Numbered from the stretch's first letter, positions 27,862-37,684 are shown. The stretch: 42,879 nucleotides of DNA from an uncultured Porphyromonadaceae bacterium (GCA_947176995.1 CAMWSY010000003.1:1-42879); one strand, 5' to 3'. The notes: generated by a model from the letters alone, not told the origin. Numbers and translations are program-made.

Positions 27862-28641
27862 ATGCAGACCGTATTGTTCCATTCCACCGTTTTCGGGCCG
27901 ATACATAGCCGCCGTCTCGGCGTCTCGCTTGGAATAAACCTGTCGCCCGACGACGGTAAAATATGCTCTTTCGACTGCCTCTACTGTGAGGCAGGCTTCA
28001 ACGCACAGGGACCCGGCACGACCGGGTTCCCTTCGATGGAGCGTCTCAGTCACGACTTGCGCGTCAAGCTCGCCGACATGAAGCGGCAGGGCAGCAAGCT
28101 CGACGTCATCACATTCTCAGGAAACGGTGAGCCTACGCTGCACCCGCAGTTTCCCGAGGCGATTGATATTGTCACCGCTTTGCGTGACGAGTTTTATCCC
28201 GATGCGAAAATAAGCGTGCTCACCAACTCCACACGCATCGACCGTCCTGAAGTAGTCGATGCGCTCAGGCGGGCCGACAACGCCATCCTCAAGCTCGATT
28301 CCGCCCTGACACCCACCATGAGGCTCATCGATCGTCCCAATTCCCCCGGTTTTACCTCTGAGGGAGTTATTGCCCGGCTTGAGGACTTCGGTGAGAAAGC
28401 CATAATCCAGACGATGCTGCTGCGCGGAGAGTATGATGGACAGGTAATCGACAACACTACCGACGAGGAAGTGGATGCGCTTGTGCAGGCCGTCATGCGC
28501 ATAAAACCGCGTGAGGTCATGCTTTACACCATCGACCGTCCCACACCTCTTGCCACTCTTTCCAAGGTCTCTCCCGACGACCTCGAGCGCGTCGCCCGTA
28601 AGTTGCGCGACCATGGCATTACAGTAGCCACCGCCGGCTAA
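27862..28641 (+). CDS. Radical SAM protein
   Basis: CSFDCLYCEAG (CxxxCxxC), ITFSGNGEPTLHPQF, ISVLTNST. Confidence 0.9.
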   Translation: MQTVLFHSTVFGPIHSRRLGVSLGINLSPDDGKICSFDCLYCEAGFNAQGPGTTGFPSMERLSHDLRVKLADMKRQGSKLDVITFSGNGEPTLHPQFPEAIDIVTALRDEFYPDAKISVLTNSTRIDRPEVVDALRRADNAILKLDSALTPTMRLIDRPNSPGFTSEGVIARLEDFGEKAIIQTMLLRGEYDGQVIDNTTDEEVDALVQAVMRIKPREVMLYTIDRPTPLATLSKVSPDDLERVARKLRDHGITVATAG

Positions 28642-28656
28642 AACACACCACCATTT

Positions 28657-29574
28657 ATGTCCGTAGTTGAACCAACACCGGTTTTCCCCGCGCCCCTCGC
28701 TCAGGGCGACCGCATAGCCATTGTTTCTCCGGCCGGATCAATAGAGGCCAAGCACGTTCATGCAGCCGTTAAGGTTCTTGAGCAACAGGGCTGGCGCCCC
28801 TACATAGGCGACTACGCTTTGGGCAAGAGCGGCTCCTACAGCGGCACAGGCACAGAGCGATTCCATGACCTGAGCCACGCCCTCAACGATCCGTCAGTGC
28901 GCGCCATTATCTGTAGCCGCGGAGGTTACGGTGCTGTTCATTTGCTCGACCGCCTTGATGCCCTCCCCGTTCAGCGTGATCCCAAGTGGATTGTAGGTTT
29001 CAGTGATATTTCGGCACTCCATGCCCTCATGGCGCGCAAAGGCATTGTGTCCGTTCATGCGCCCATGACCAAGGACATAGCCCGCGGAGCCGATGATCCC
29101 GACAATGCTTCGCTTTTCAGCATCCTGCGCGGCGAGAAACCAACACACAAATTCCCATCCTCAAAGTTCGACCGTCCCGGCCTTGCCACCGGCCGGCTTC
29201 TTGGCGGAAACCTTGCAGTGATCGCCGACCTTATCGGCACGCCGTTCGACGTCATTCAGCCCGGATCGATTCTTTTCATTGAGGACATAGAGGAGCCCAT
29301 CTACAAGACCGAGCGCATCCTTTACCAGCTCCGTCTGTCAGGAAAAATGGCCTCGTTGGCCGGACTGATGGTCGGGCAGTTCACCGGCTATCGCCCCAAC
29401 GCCAACTACACCCTCATGGAGGAGATGATAGCCGACATGGTGTCACCCTATGATTTTCCTGTGGCCATGAACGTCCCGTTCGGTCACGTCGAGCATAATA
29501 TACCCCTTGTTTCGGGAGCTAAGACAACGCTGCGCGTCACTGTTGGCGATTCCAACAGCATAGTCACATGGTAA
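28657..29574 (+). CDS. S66 family LD-carboxypeptidase
   Basis: GDRIAIVSPAGSI, IICSRGGYGAVHLLDRLD, WIVGFSDISALHA, GHVEHNIPLVSGAKTTL. Confidence 0.93.
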   Translation: MSVVEPTPVFPAPLAQGDRIAIVSPAGSIEAKHVHAAVKVLEQQGWRPYIGDYALGKSGSYSGTGTERFHDLSHALNDPSVRAIICSRGGYGAVHLLDRLDALPVQRDPKWIVGFSDISALHALMARKGIVSVHAPMTKDIARGADDPDNASLFSILRGEKPTHKFPSSKFDRPGLATGRLLGGNLAVIADLIGTPFDVIQPGSILFIEDIEEPIYKTERILYQLRLSGKMASLAGLMVGQFTGYRPNANYTLMEEMIADMVSPYDFPVAMNVPFGHVEHNIPLVSGAKTTLRVTVGDSNSIVTW

Positions 29575-29636
29575 CGAGCCGGCGGCCCGGTGGTGTAAAC
29601 TCATTTAGCGGTTAGGTTGTTAATATCTATACCAGA

Positions 29637-30377
29637 GTGACCGTGTCACTTATGCCACCACGTCTTCAACTGTTTGCTATCATGTCACCAGCTCACAAGA
29701 AAATATTTCTGAACCTCCTGCACACCATGGTACTGGTGTTGTCGGTGATTCTCATCATCTACATTTCGGTCGATTCAATCCGCGACCGTGACTTCTTGCA
29801 GAATCATCACTACATGGTATTCCAGTTCTGGGTGTGCGTGGCCTTCATTTTCGACTTCTTTGCCGAGTTGTGGATGGCCGACAGGAAATGGGACTATGTG
29901 CGCCACAGGTGGTATTTTCTTCTCCTCTCCATCCCCTACCTCAACCTGCTCCCTTTCACCGGCTGGCTTGTTACTAACGAGGAACTCTACTTCTTCCGCT
30001 TCATCCCCTTGGCGCGCGGTGGCATGGCACTCAGCATTGTCATAGGCTACATATCCAAAAACCGCTTCCTCGGGATGCTTGTGACCTACGTGTCGATTCT
30101 CGTTCTTGTCACCTATTTCGCCGCGCTTGTATTCTATCAGAAAGAGGGCGGGGGAGTCAACTCGGCGGTTACAAACTATTGGGACGCCTTCTGGTGGGGA
30201 TGCTCGCAGGTCACCACTCTCGGATGCGACATATATCCCGTCACCCCCGTCGGAAAAATACTCTGTTGTGTGCTCTCTGCGATGGGCATAGTCATGTTCC
30301 CTCTTTTCACTGTCTATGCCACCGATGCCATTCAGCGATACTACAACCGCAATAAACAAGCTAAAAACAAAGCCTGA
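29637..30377 (+). CDS. Voltage-gated-like ion channel protein with atypical pore
   Basis: Multiple TM helices and a pore loop WDAFWWGCSQVTTLGCDIYPVTPVGKILCCVLSAMGIVMFPLFTVY aligned to TTVGYGDIYPVTPLGK. Confidence 0.82.
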   Translation: MTVSLMPPRLQLFAIMSPAHKKIFLNLLHTMVLVLSVILIIYISVDSIRDRDFLQNHHYMVFQFWVCVAFIFDFFAELWMADRKWDYVRHRWYFLLLSIPYLNLLPFTGWLVTNEELYFFRFIPLARGGMALSIVIGYISKNRFLGMLVTYVSILVLVTYFAALVFYQKEGGGVNSAVTNYWDAFWWGCSQVTTLGCDIYPVTPVGKILCCVLSAMGIVMFPLFTVYATDAIQRYYNRNKQAKNKA

Positions 30378-30379
30378 CC

Positions 30380-31759
30380 ATGCATACACTCCCTACCGAC
30401 TCACTGATACCCTCCCATGCCATAGCCACCGGCATTCTGGCCTTTATCCACAAGATGCTTGATGCCATCGGGCTTGGTGACGTGCGCCGCCTCGACGATG
30501 TGCTCTACTCCGTCGTGATTCTTGTCGTGGCTTTGTTTGTGGCCATGCTTGTGAGGCGCGCCGCTATAGCGATAGTGCGCAGAATACTCCGTATGCGCAA
30601 CAGTCAGCTCGCACAGCAGATCATCGACCTGCGCATAGGCACCAAATGCACCCACATTCTCACCCCTCTGGTGATAATGTCATTCATTCCGTGGGCATTT
30701 CAGGCCGACCATGCGATTCACTCCATCCTCATCCGCATCCTTGTAGTGTGGCTGTATATAGCCTTTGCTATCGGCATCAACAGCCTGCTGTCGCTTATAT
30801 GGCTTCGTTTCGACAACCGCGAGAACGAGAAGAAACACCCCTTGCGCGGACTCCTCATCTCTGCCCACGGAGTAGTCTGGGTCATTACCGCCATTGTCTC
30901 TATCGGAGTGGTGATTCAGAAAGATCCACTTACTCTTCTCACCGGCATGGCTGCAATGTCGGCCGCGTTGCTCCTTATCTTCAAGGACAGCATTCTCGGC
31001 TTCGTTTCAGGCATCCTGCTATCGCAAAACGACATGATCCGCGTGGGCGACTGGATTGTCGTGCCCAACACCCCCGCCAACGGCTCGGTCGAGGACGTCA
31101 CCCTCACTGTTGTGAAAGTGCGCAACTGGGACAATACACTGGTCATGCTTCCACCCTACACACTCATTTCCGGCTCGTTCCAGAACTACCGCGGAATGTT
31201 TGAGATCGGACGCCGTCTTATCGAAGTTAACTTCTTGGTCGATATGTCGAGCATCTTCAACGCCGACAGTGCATTCATTCAGCGCATTGTGCAGAAATAT
31301 CCTCAGATGCAGTCATTTGTCGACGACGCCCTTAAAAACGGCCAGCCCTTCAACGGAGGCACCGCTCCCGTCAACGGCTCCATCGAGACCAACGCCGGCC
31401 TTTTCCGCGCCTATCTCTGCGAGTACCTTCTCAAGCACCCGTGCATCTCCTCGCAGGAGTACCTTATCGTGCGCATTATGCCTCCCACAGCTCAGGGAGC
31501 ACCCCTTCAGGTGTGGTGTTATGCCGACGGTGATGCCACCTCGTGGGTAAAATATGAATCCGTCCGCACCCAGATCATCGAGCACGTCGTAGCCACCGCC
31601 CCCGAGTTCGGCATTGTCATCTACAACGCTCCCGACCGCAACACATTTGAGCTTAAAGACCCCACATCCTCCCAAAACGCTCCTGCCGTCGCCTCTTCAC
31701 CATCATCGGCTGCAGCTGCACCCTCACAGCCATCACAACCACCAGTAGCAAATGAGTAA
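30380..31759 (+). CDS. MscS family mechanosensitive ion channel
   Basis: LTLLTGMAAMSAALLLIFKDSILGFVSGILLSQNDMIRVGDWIVVPNTPANGSVEDVTLTVVKVRNWDNTLVMLPPYTLISGSFQNYRGM. Confidence 0.93.
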   Translation: MHTLPTDSLIPSHAIATGILAFIHKMLDAIGLGDVRRLDDVLYSVVILVVALFVAMLVRRAAIAIVRRILRMRNSQLAQQIIDLRIGTKCTHILTPLVIMSFIPWAFQADHAIHSILIRILVVWLYIAFAIGINSLLSLIWLRFDNRENEKKHPLRGLLISAHGVVWVITAIVSIGVVIQKDPLTLLTGMAAMSAALLLIFKDSILGFVSGILLSQNDMIRVGDWIVVPNTPANGSVEDVTLTVVKVRNWDNTLVMLPPYTLISGSFQNYRGMFEIGRRLIEVNFLVDMSSIFNADSAFIQRIVQKYPQMQSFVDDALKNGQPFNGGTAPVNGSIETNAGLFRAYLCEYLLKHPCISSQEYLIVRIMPPTAQGAPLQVWCYADGDATSWVKYESVRTQIIEHVVATAPEFGIVIYNAPDRNTFELKDPTSSQNAPAVASSPSSAAAAPSQPSQPPVANE

Positions 31760-32618
31760 AAAACTCACCGGGGCTGAGAAAGAGGTACGTCGGCGCTTGC
31801 GTCGGCGTTTCCGCCTTTCGCTCACCGACGAAAACACCTTCTCCCACATTCTGCATCTGCGGCTTTCCATGCCGGGGCTTATCGTCACCGCCGTCATCGC
31901 TGCCATCGTTCTTGCCATTGTGGGCATATCCCTTATAGTGAATACCCCAATGAGGGCAATTCTCCCCGGTTATCTGCGCAACGCCGAGCGTCGCCAGTAC
32001 GAGCAGACAGCCGCGCGCATCGACAGCATTGTCACCGAGACATCCGTGCGCAATAAGTACGTCGACAACCTCCTTGCCGTTATGACCGGCGATCTCGACA
32101 CAGAGCTGCCCCAGTTGCCCGTCGACACCCTTTCGCGCCTCTACACCCTTGATTCACTCGCCAAGGCATCCGAGGCCGAGAAAGAATTTCTCGACAAATA
32201 TCGTGAGCGTGAGCGGTTCAACCTCTCGGTTATGTCACCCATCGTCGCTCAGGGCATGAAATTTGTGAATCCACTTGAGGGAGCCGAGTTGCGTTTGCCC
32301 GAGAAAAATCAGGATCCCCGCCATGCCGACTTTGATGCACTTGCCACGCAGCCCGTATCATCCATTTATCGCGGCACCGTGCTCGACGTCTTCAATTCCC
32401 CTGCCGACGGCATAGTCGTCATGGTGCAGCACCCCAACGACTTCGTGAGCCGTTACACCGGCATCACATCATCCTTTGTGTCGCGTGGCGACAAAGTAGT
32501 ATCCGGCCAGCGCCTCGGCCTTGTCGAGCGCGACAAAGCCAAGAACCTCAATCGCCCCGCCTTCGAGCTTTGGTACAACGGCACCCGCGTAAATCCCCGC
32601 GACTACATCCCCTTCTGA
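31752..32618 (+). CDS. M23/LytM-like protein, probably catalytically degenerate
   Basis: N-terminal TM, GIVVMVQHPNDFVSRYTGITSSFVSRGDKVVSGQRLGLVE...RPAFELWYNGTRVNPRDYIPF; overlaps the end of the MscS gene. Confidence 0.82.
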   Translation: MSKKLTGAEKEVRRRLRRRFRLSLTDENTFSHILHLRLSMPGLIVTAVIAAIVLAIVGISLIVNTPMRAILPGYLRNAERRQYEQTAARIDSIVTETSVRNKYVDNLLAVMTGDLDTELPQLPVDTLSRLYTLDSLAKASEAEKEFLDKYRERERFNLSVMSPIVAQGMKFVNPLEGAELRLPEKNQDPRHADFDALATQPVSSIYRGTVLDVFNSPADGIVVMVQHPNDFVSRYTGITSSFVSRGDKVVSGQRLGLVERDKAKNLNRPAFELWYNGTRVNPRDYIPF

Positions 32619-32622
32619 CCCA

Positions 32623-35550
32623 CTATCTTTTAGGCTGACGGTTAAAGCGGTATTGCACATGGAAAAGAACGTAGGCCGGCACAACGTTGGTCACGACTTC
32701 GGTGCGCGCCTGAGCATTGACCGTGTAGGTAATGTTGCTTAGCTGCCGGAGCATGTCGTAAGCATCCACGGCAAGGATCATCGAGCCTTTCATTACCGAC
32801 TTTGTGAGCCGTGCGTTCCACACCACATCCGACGTGTTGAGACGCGAATCAGTGAAACCGCGGCGGGTATAGACGTTCAGATCGGTTGATATACCGAATC
32901 CGGCGGGAAGAACAAACACACCTGATGCACCGTAGCGTGCGGTCAGGGATGTGAAATTGCTGAATCCCGAATCTTTGCTGCGGTAGTCGTTGAGACGCAC
33001 CTCGCCAAGAGCAGATATGCGGTTTTCTCCAAATTTGTAACCGATATTCAACTTCTCTTCAAAAGCGAGGTCTTTCACATAGCGGCGCTTCTGATCGTCT
33101 GCATCAAAAGTCACATTGTCGGTAACTGCGGATGTACCTATCAAATCAACGCTGTTTATATAGCTTCCTGTGGTTGTGGTCTTAAAATCAAACTTGCCGC
33201 CGTTGCCGAATGGCGTAAAGAACTCATATTGTGCGTTGCTTTCCCAATTTCCGTCGACGTTGAAGGGATGATAATATCTGACACCCGTCACGGTGTTGAA
33301 CACATATCCTTGAGTGATCGCGCTCTGCATAAACCGCGCGTTTAGACTGACGTTATGGTACTTTTGTCCCTTCAAAGGCTTGCTGAGACTGAACATCACC
33401 ATTTGTGTGAGCGAATGCTTCAGGTCAGGATTGCCTATATACATATTCATGGGATCGATCTGTGGCAGAGTCACCATGCTCTGCATAGGCGCATCCTTGC
33501 TCTCAAGACCATATCCAATGTAGCCAAACGTGCCGTCTTGCCCCATAAGCTGAATGCCTCCGTTAGCTCCCGGCAAAACCGATGACCGCTTAAGTTTTGT
33601 GGGTATTTCTGCACCGATATATCTGTAGTTACGGTTGGAGAATTTAAGATCCAGAGGTTCAGCGTGTATATTTATGGCATACTTTTCTGAGATTTTTATA
33701 GGTGTCACATGTGAGAAGCTGGCAGAGACACCGTGGGTGTTGTTCAACAGCTTGCTGTTATAACTTAGATCAGGCGAAAACACCGGTGCGAAACCGGGGA
33801 GTGCCTGTACATCGGCGATCGTGATTGCCTCAGTGTCCCCCGACAAGTCCCAATCGGCGGCACTCGACACATTTGATCTGTTGGTTGTGCGAGTGTTCTC
33901 AAATGTATATGAGAATATCACTCTTGAACGTTGCCAGTCAAGATCCCAGTAATATGATGTTTCCCCTTTAAGCTTCCGGGTATTGTCGGGAGCAAGATCG
34001 CGTTGCTGAAAGTCCTGCGTTGTAGGAATCAGATTCGTTGAATGATTTACGATATAAAGCTGGGCTACATTATCTTTCTTCTCGTCATAGCTTCCGTAGA
34101 AATTGAAATTCAGCACTCCGTGTCCCGCATTAACTGATGTTTCGACCGGAACCATAAGACTCGTCAGATGCCCGTTCAAAACGCTCTTACTGATATTGCG
34201 ATATATTAGTGTATCGGCAAGCCCCGTGTAGCCTCGGTAAATATTATCCAGCAAGCCTTCTGTAACGTTTTGTACCTCATCTCTGAACAAAGCCGACACA
34301 TCCGATCCCTCTGACTTGTTCTTCTGATATGTCAGTCTCGGTGCTACCGTGATAAAACCTTTCTTGTTGAATCCTAATCTCAGATGATGATTGGTTGTTA
34401 ATTCAAGTTTTTTTGCATGTGAATTATTGAACGAGTACAAGTAATTGTTTCCACCGGGCAGGAAATTTTCGGTAGTTGTCGTTTTACGTATATCATCATC
34501 CGTATGCTTTACATCTGTATTACCGGAAATATGCCATTTGTTTGCTTGTCCATCAGCCATATATGTTATACCACCCAACTTTGTACTACGCAACCCGGGC
34601 TGAATCATGTCGGGAGTCCATTCTTCTGTATTAAAGGGAGATGAGAGATTATTCATCCCTGCACGTAAGTTGAAGTACACATTATCAGAAAACAGCACTG
34701 CAAACAGTTTGCCAAGGTAACGATCTTGTGTGCCATAACCGGCCTCAGCATTGATGTTCCATCCGGTCGAATATTGTCTTTTCAATCTCACATCCATTGA
34801 GAATCTCTTTTTGTCCATCTCGCGGCCAAGAATCTCATTCCTTGCAGTGTTTTTTTCGTATACGGCAATATCTTTTACGGTGTATGCGCCGATGTTTTCA
34901 AGCATGAGCTGTCGGTTGCCGTTGAAAAGATCCTTGCCGTTGAGCAGCAGATCATCTACTTTGCGACCGTTGACTGTAATTTCGCCGTTGTCTTTAAGCG
35001 TGACACCGGGCAACTGCTTGATAAGTGCATCGATCATCGACCCCTCGGCAAGCACAAACTCCGATGCGTTGTAGACGAGGGTGTCCCCTTTGTGATAGAA
35101 AAGTATTCTCGATGACGTCACGGTGGCCTCCTCAAGCTGACGGTGCATCTTTTTGTGGATGCGTACCTGATCGAGTTTCACGTTTTTAGTCACGTCACGC
35201 AGATCAATCTCTATGAAAGCGGGTTCATATTCCGGATCTGCCATATATCCGGCGTCTGTCTTAAGATCGGAAGATGTGGGGCACACAGTGACTTTATAAA
35301 CCTTACCCGGCGCAAGCATCAATCTCCCTTGACCCTCTCTCCATAAATCTGCGTCAAGATTTGTTTTTGCTGAATCAGTTACGTTATAGACTTCTATTAT
35401 AAACGGATCTACCACCCGCTCTGAAAGTGAATAGACCACCTCAAACTCCACCTTTACAGTTTTTTGTTTTTCTGTTTTTACTCCTGCAATTGATAAAAGT
35501 GGGAAAAGCAAAAAGCATAAGAGTGATAATTTGATATTTTCAGGTATCAT
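32623..35550 (-). CDS. Outer membrane beta-barrel/TonB-dependent receptor-like protein
   Basis: Signal peptide, beta-sandwich, plug-like region GSMIDALIKQLPGVTLKDNGEITVNGRKVDDLLLNGKDLF, long barrel ending YVLFHVQYRFNRQPKR. Confidence 0.87.
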   Translation of the reverse strand: MIPENIKLSLLCFLLFPLLSIAGVKTEKQKTVKVEFEVVYSLSERVVDPFIIEVYNVTDSAKTNLDADLWREGQGRLMLAPGKVYKVTVCPTSSDLKTDAGYMADPEYEPAFIEIDLRDVTKNVKLDQVRIHKKMHRQLEEATVTSSRILFYHKGDTLVYNASEFVLAEGSMIDALIKQLPGVTLKDNGEITVNGRKVDDLLLNGKDLFNGNRQLMLENIGAYTVKDIAVYEKNTARNEILGREMDKKRFSMDVRLKRQYSTGWNINAEAGYGTQDRYLGKLFAVLFSDNVYFNLRAGMNNLSSPFNTEEWTPDMIQPGLRSTKLGGITYMADGQANKWHISGNTDVKHTDDDIRKTTTTENFLPGGNNYLYSFNNSHAKKLELTTNHHLRLGFNKKGFITVAPRLTYQKNKSEGSDVSALFRDEVQNVTEGLLDNIYRGYTGLADTLIYRNISKSVLNGHLTSLMVPVETSVNAGHGVLNFNFYGSYDEKKDNVAQLYIVNHSTNLIPTTQDFQQRDLAPDNTRKLKGETSYYWDLDWQRSRVIFSYTFENTRTTNRSNVSSAADWDLSGDTEAITIADVQALPGFAPVFSPDLSYNSKLLNNTHGVSASFSHVTPIKISEKYAINIHAEPLDLKFSNRNYRYIGAEIPTKLKRSSVLPGANGGIQLMGQDGTFGYIGYGLESKDAPMQSMVTLPQIDPMNMYIGNPDLKHSLTQMVMFSLSKPLKGQKYHNVSLNARFMQSAITQGYVFNTVTGVRYYHPFNVDGNWESNAQYEFFTPFGNGGKFDFKTTTTGSYINSVDLIGTSAVTDNVTFDADDQKRRYVKDLAFEEKLNIGYKFGENRISALGEVRLNDYRSKDSGFSNFTSLTARYGASGVFVLPAGFGISTDLNVYTRRGFTDSRLNTSDVVWNARLTKSVMKGSMILAVDAYDMLRQLSNITYTVNAQARTEVVTNVVPAYVLFHVQYRFNRQPKR

Positions 35551-35589
35551 AAACAGGTTGAATTAAAATTTTTGCAAAAATAAAAAAAA

Positions 35590-35613
35590 TGTTGCGTAGA
35601 AAAATATGCAACA
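35590..35613. promoter_or_regulatory. Inverted repeat upstream of the 32623-35550 receptor gene
   Basis: TGTTGCGTA-N6-TATGCAACA (9-bp arms, one G/A mismatch), 8 bp upstream of a TATTTTTG -7-like box (35575-35582, - strand). Confidence 0.45.
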
Positions 35614-35717
35614 AAAAATATCACACCATCATCATAAATATCGGTAGGACAGTTTCTGTCGGCTACGACCACAGGATGCCCCGTATCGTCCATTTCATGT
35701 AAAGAGGGGGGACTGAT

Positions 35718-36218
35718 TTACCGGCTTATAGTCATATATTCCCCCTGCATCCCGCCGCCGACGATATATCGCTGCAACCCGTAGCCGTCATGCGCCGCTT
35801 TTCCTGAAAGCGGATGCCCGTAGTTGGTGTATATGTCATAAACGCTTCCGCATTTCGGGCAATAGGCGTTGTTAGCTTCATGATCCACCGTGATTCTCAC
35901 GGTGGCCGACCGCTCCACCGGGCACGCCAGATCGTAGGCCACAGGATTGCCATGTATGTCCCCGACAAGCAACACGCCGCCAAACCCCGTGTAGGTCAGC
36001 GACGTGTATGGAAAATTGTCAGGAATCCTGTCCTGTTTGATAAAGATACGGCTGTCGAGAGCCCCGCTCACACCGTAGGCCTCCCATTGCGATTGCGTCT
36101 GAAATGCGATTCTGACGGGCGAGGATGGAATGCGGTCGTCATCCACGGTCGCACATCCATTCGACAATAGCATTGCGCCTACGGCCACTAAAACGCCCAA
36201 AAATCGCATCCTCATCAT
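35718..36218 (-). CDS. Lipoprotein with Rieske-like fold lacking canonical ligands
   Basis: Lipobox LLSNGC; CPVE...AYCPKCGSVYDIYTNYGHPLSGKAAHDGYGLQRYIV; ATG overlaps the argH stop (ATGA). Confidence 0.65.
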   Translation of the reverse strand: MMRMRFLGVLVAVGAMLLSNGCATVDDDRIPSSPVRIAFQTQSQWEAYGVSGALDSRIFIKQDRIPDNFPYTSLTYTGFGGVLLVGDIHGNPVAYDLACPVERSATVRITVDHEANNAYCPKCGSVYDIYTNYGHPLSGKAAHDGYGLQRYIVGGGMQGEYMTISR

Positions 36219-37555
36219 ATACCCAAGAGCGAGTCCACGGCCTTGTGCCATCTGGCGAAATCCATGCGGCCGAGTTGAGCCTTCATGCGTGCGCGCAGGC
36301 GGTCGTTGCCGAGATTGCCCGTCGAGCCGATGTGGGTGTGATGCAGAGTCTTGTCGGGTGTGAATTCCCCACGCTCGATTGCCAGTCCCACCTGCTTGTA
36401 GGCATCGCGGAAAGGCACTCCCTCCTTCACGAGGCGGTTCACCTCCTCCACCGAGTACATCAGATCATATCTCGGGTCATCCGACGCGTTGCGGTTCACG
36501 GTCATTCCGCCGATCATGCGGCCGGTCATGTCGAGTATGTCGATCAGAGTGTCGAAAGTAGGCAGGAAATTCTCCTTTATGAGCTGAAGATCGCGGAAAT
36601 ATCCCGAAGGCAGATTCGACGTTATGAGAGTGATCTCGTAGGGGAGAGCCTGAATCTTGTTGCATTTGGCGCGCGTGAGCTCAAACACATCGGGATTCTT
36701 CTTGTGCGGCATGATCGACGACCCGGTGGTGTATTCGTCAGGCAGCTTGATAAATCCGAAATTCTGTGAGTTATACAGGCACGCATCCATGGCGAGCTTA
36801 CCCACGGTAGCAGCGATATTGCCGAGAGCCTGCGCCACGATGCGCTCCGTTTTGCCGCGTCCCATCTGGGCGTAGACGGCATTCACAGCCACTGACTCAA
36901 AGCCCATAAGCTCAGTGGTGAGATCGCGGTCGAGCGGAAACGACGACCCGTAGCCCGCAGCCGATCCGAGCGGATTGCGGTTCACCACATCGTATGCAGC
37001 CGAGAGCACGGCGATGTCATCCGTCAGCCCTTCGGCGTATGCTCCGAGCCACATTCCCACCGACGACGGCATAGCCACCTGCAGATGAGTGTAACCCGGT
37101 ATTGTCACGTCGGCATACTTGTCGCTCTGGCTCACCAGTATGTTGAACAGGCGTTCTACACCCTCTGCGACTTCCTCGATTTTGGCGCGCATCATCAGTT
37201 TCAGGTCCACGAGCACCTGATCATTGCGCGAGCGTCCGGAGTGGATTTTCTTGCCGATATCACCGAGGCGGTTGGTGAGCATCAGCTCCACCTGTGAGTG
37301 AATATCCTCTATGCCCGGTTCTATCACAAAATCCGGTTGAAGCACCTCTGAGTGGATTTCCCTGAGATTTGCGGTCAGCACGGTCAGCTCATCGGCTGTC
37401 AGCAGCCCGATTTTCTCAAGCATGGTGATATGTGCGAGCGAACCTATCACATCCCACTCCGCGAGATAGAGATCCATTTCGCGATCCTGTCCTACCGTAT
37501 AGCGATCCACATCAGAATCTACCTCAGTGCTTTTTTCCCAGAGTTTCTTTGCCAT
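36215..37555 (-). CDS. argH: Argininosuccinate lyase
   Basis: HSGRSRNDQVLVDLKL, PGYTHLQVAMPSSVG, GSSIMPHKKNPDVFELTRAK. Confidence 0.96.
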   Translation of the reverse strand: MAKKLWEKSTEVDSDVDRYTVGQDREMDLYLAEWDVIGSLAHITMLEKIGLLTADELTVLTANLREIHSEVLQPDFVIEPGIEDIHSQVELMLTNRLGDIGKKIHSGRSRNDQVLVDLKLMMRAKIEEVAEGVERLFNILVSQSDKYADVTIPGYTHLQVAMPSSVGMWLGAYAEGLTDDIAVLSAAYDVVNRNPLGSAAGYGSSFPLDRDLTTELMGFESVAVNAVYAQMGRGKTERIVAQALGNIAATVGKLAMDACLYNSQNFGFIKLPDEYTTGSSIMPHKKNPDVFELTRAKCNKIQALPYEITLITSNLPSGYFRDLQLIKENFLPTFDTLIDILDMTGRMIGGMTVNRNASDDPRYDLMYSVEEVNRLVKEGVPFRDAYKQVGLAIERGEFTPDKTLHHTHIGSTGNLGNDRLRARMKAQLGRMDFARWHKAVDSLLGI

Positions 37556-37585
37556 ATATTATTTTATAAATGTTTCATTTAACAT

Positions 37586-37609
37586 GTAGGGACGCACCAC
37601 GGTGCGTCC
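37586..37609. repeat. GGACGCACC palindromic dispersed repeat, copy 2
   Basis: GTAGGGACGCACC-AC-GGTGCGTCC (37590-37609 palindrome). Confidence 0.75.
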
Positions 37610-37684
37610 GTCTGATTTTATTGTACTACAAAATTGCGGCAAAAAATCGGTAACTACAAATTAACTCCATTGATCAATATCATT

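Noticed and set aside
28010-28034. GGGACCCGG...CCGGGTTCCC inverted repeat resembling part of the dispersed hairpin repeat
   Set aside because: Inside the radical SAM coding sequence, lacks the other conserved blocks of the dispersed repeat and is explained by codons.
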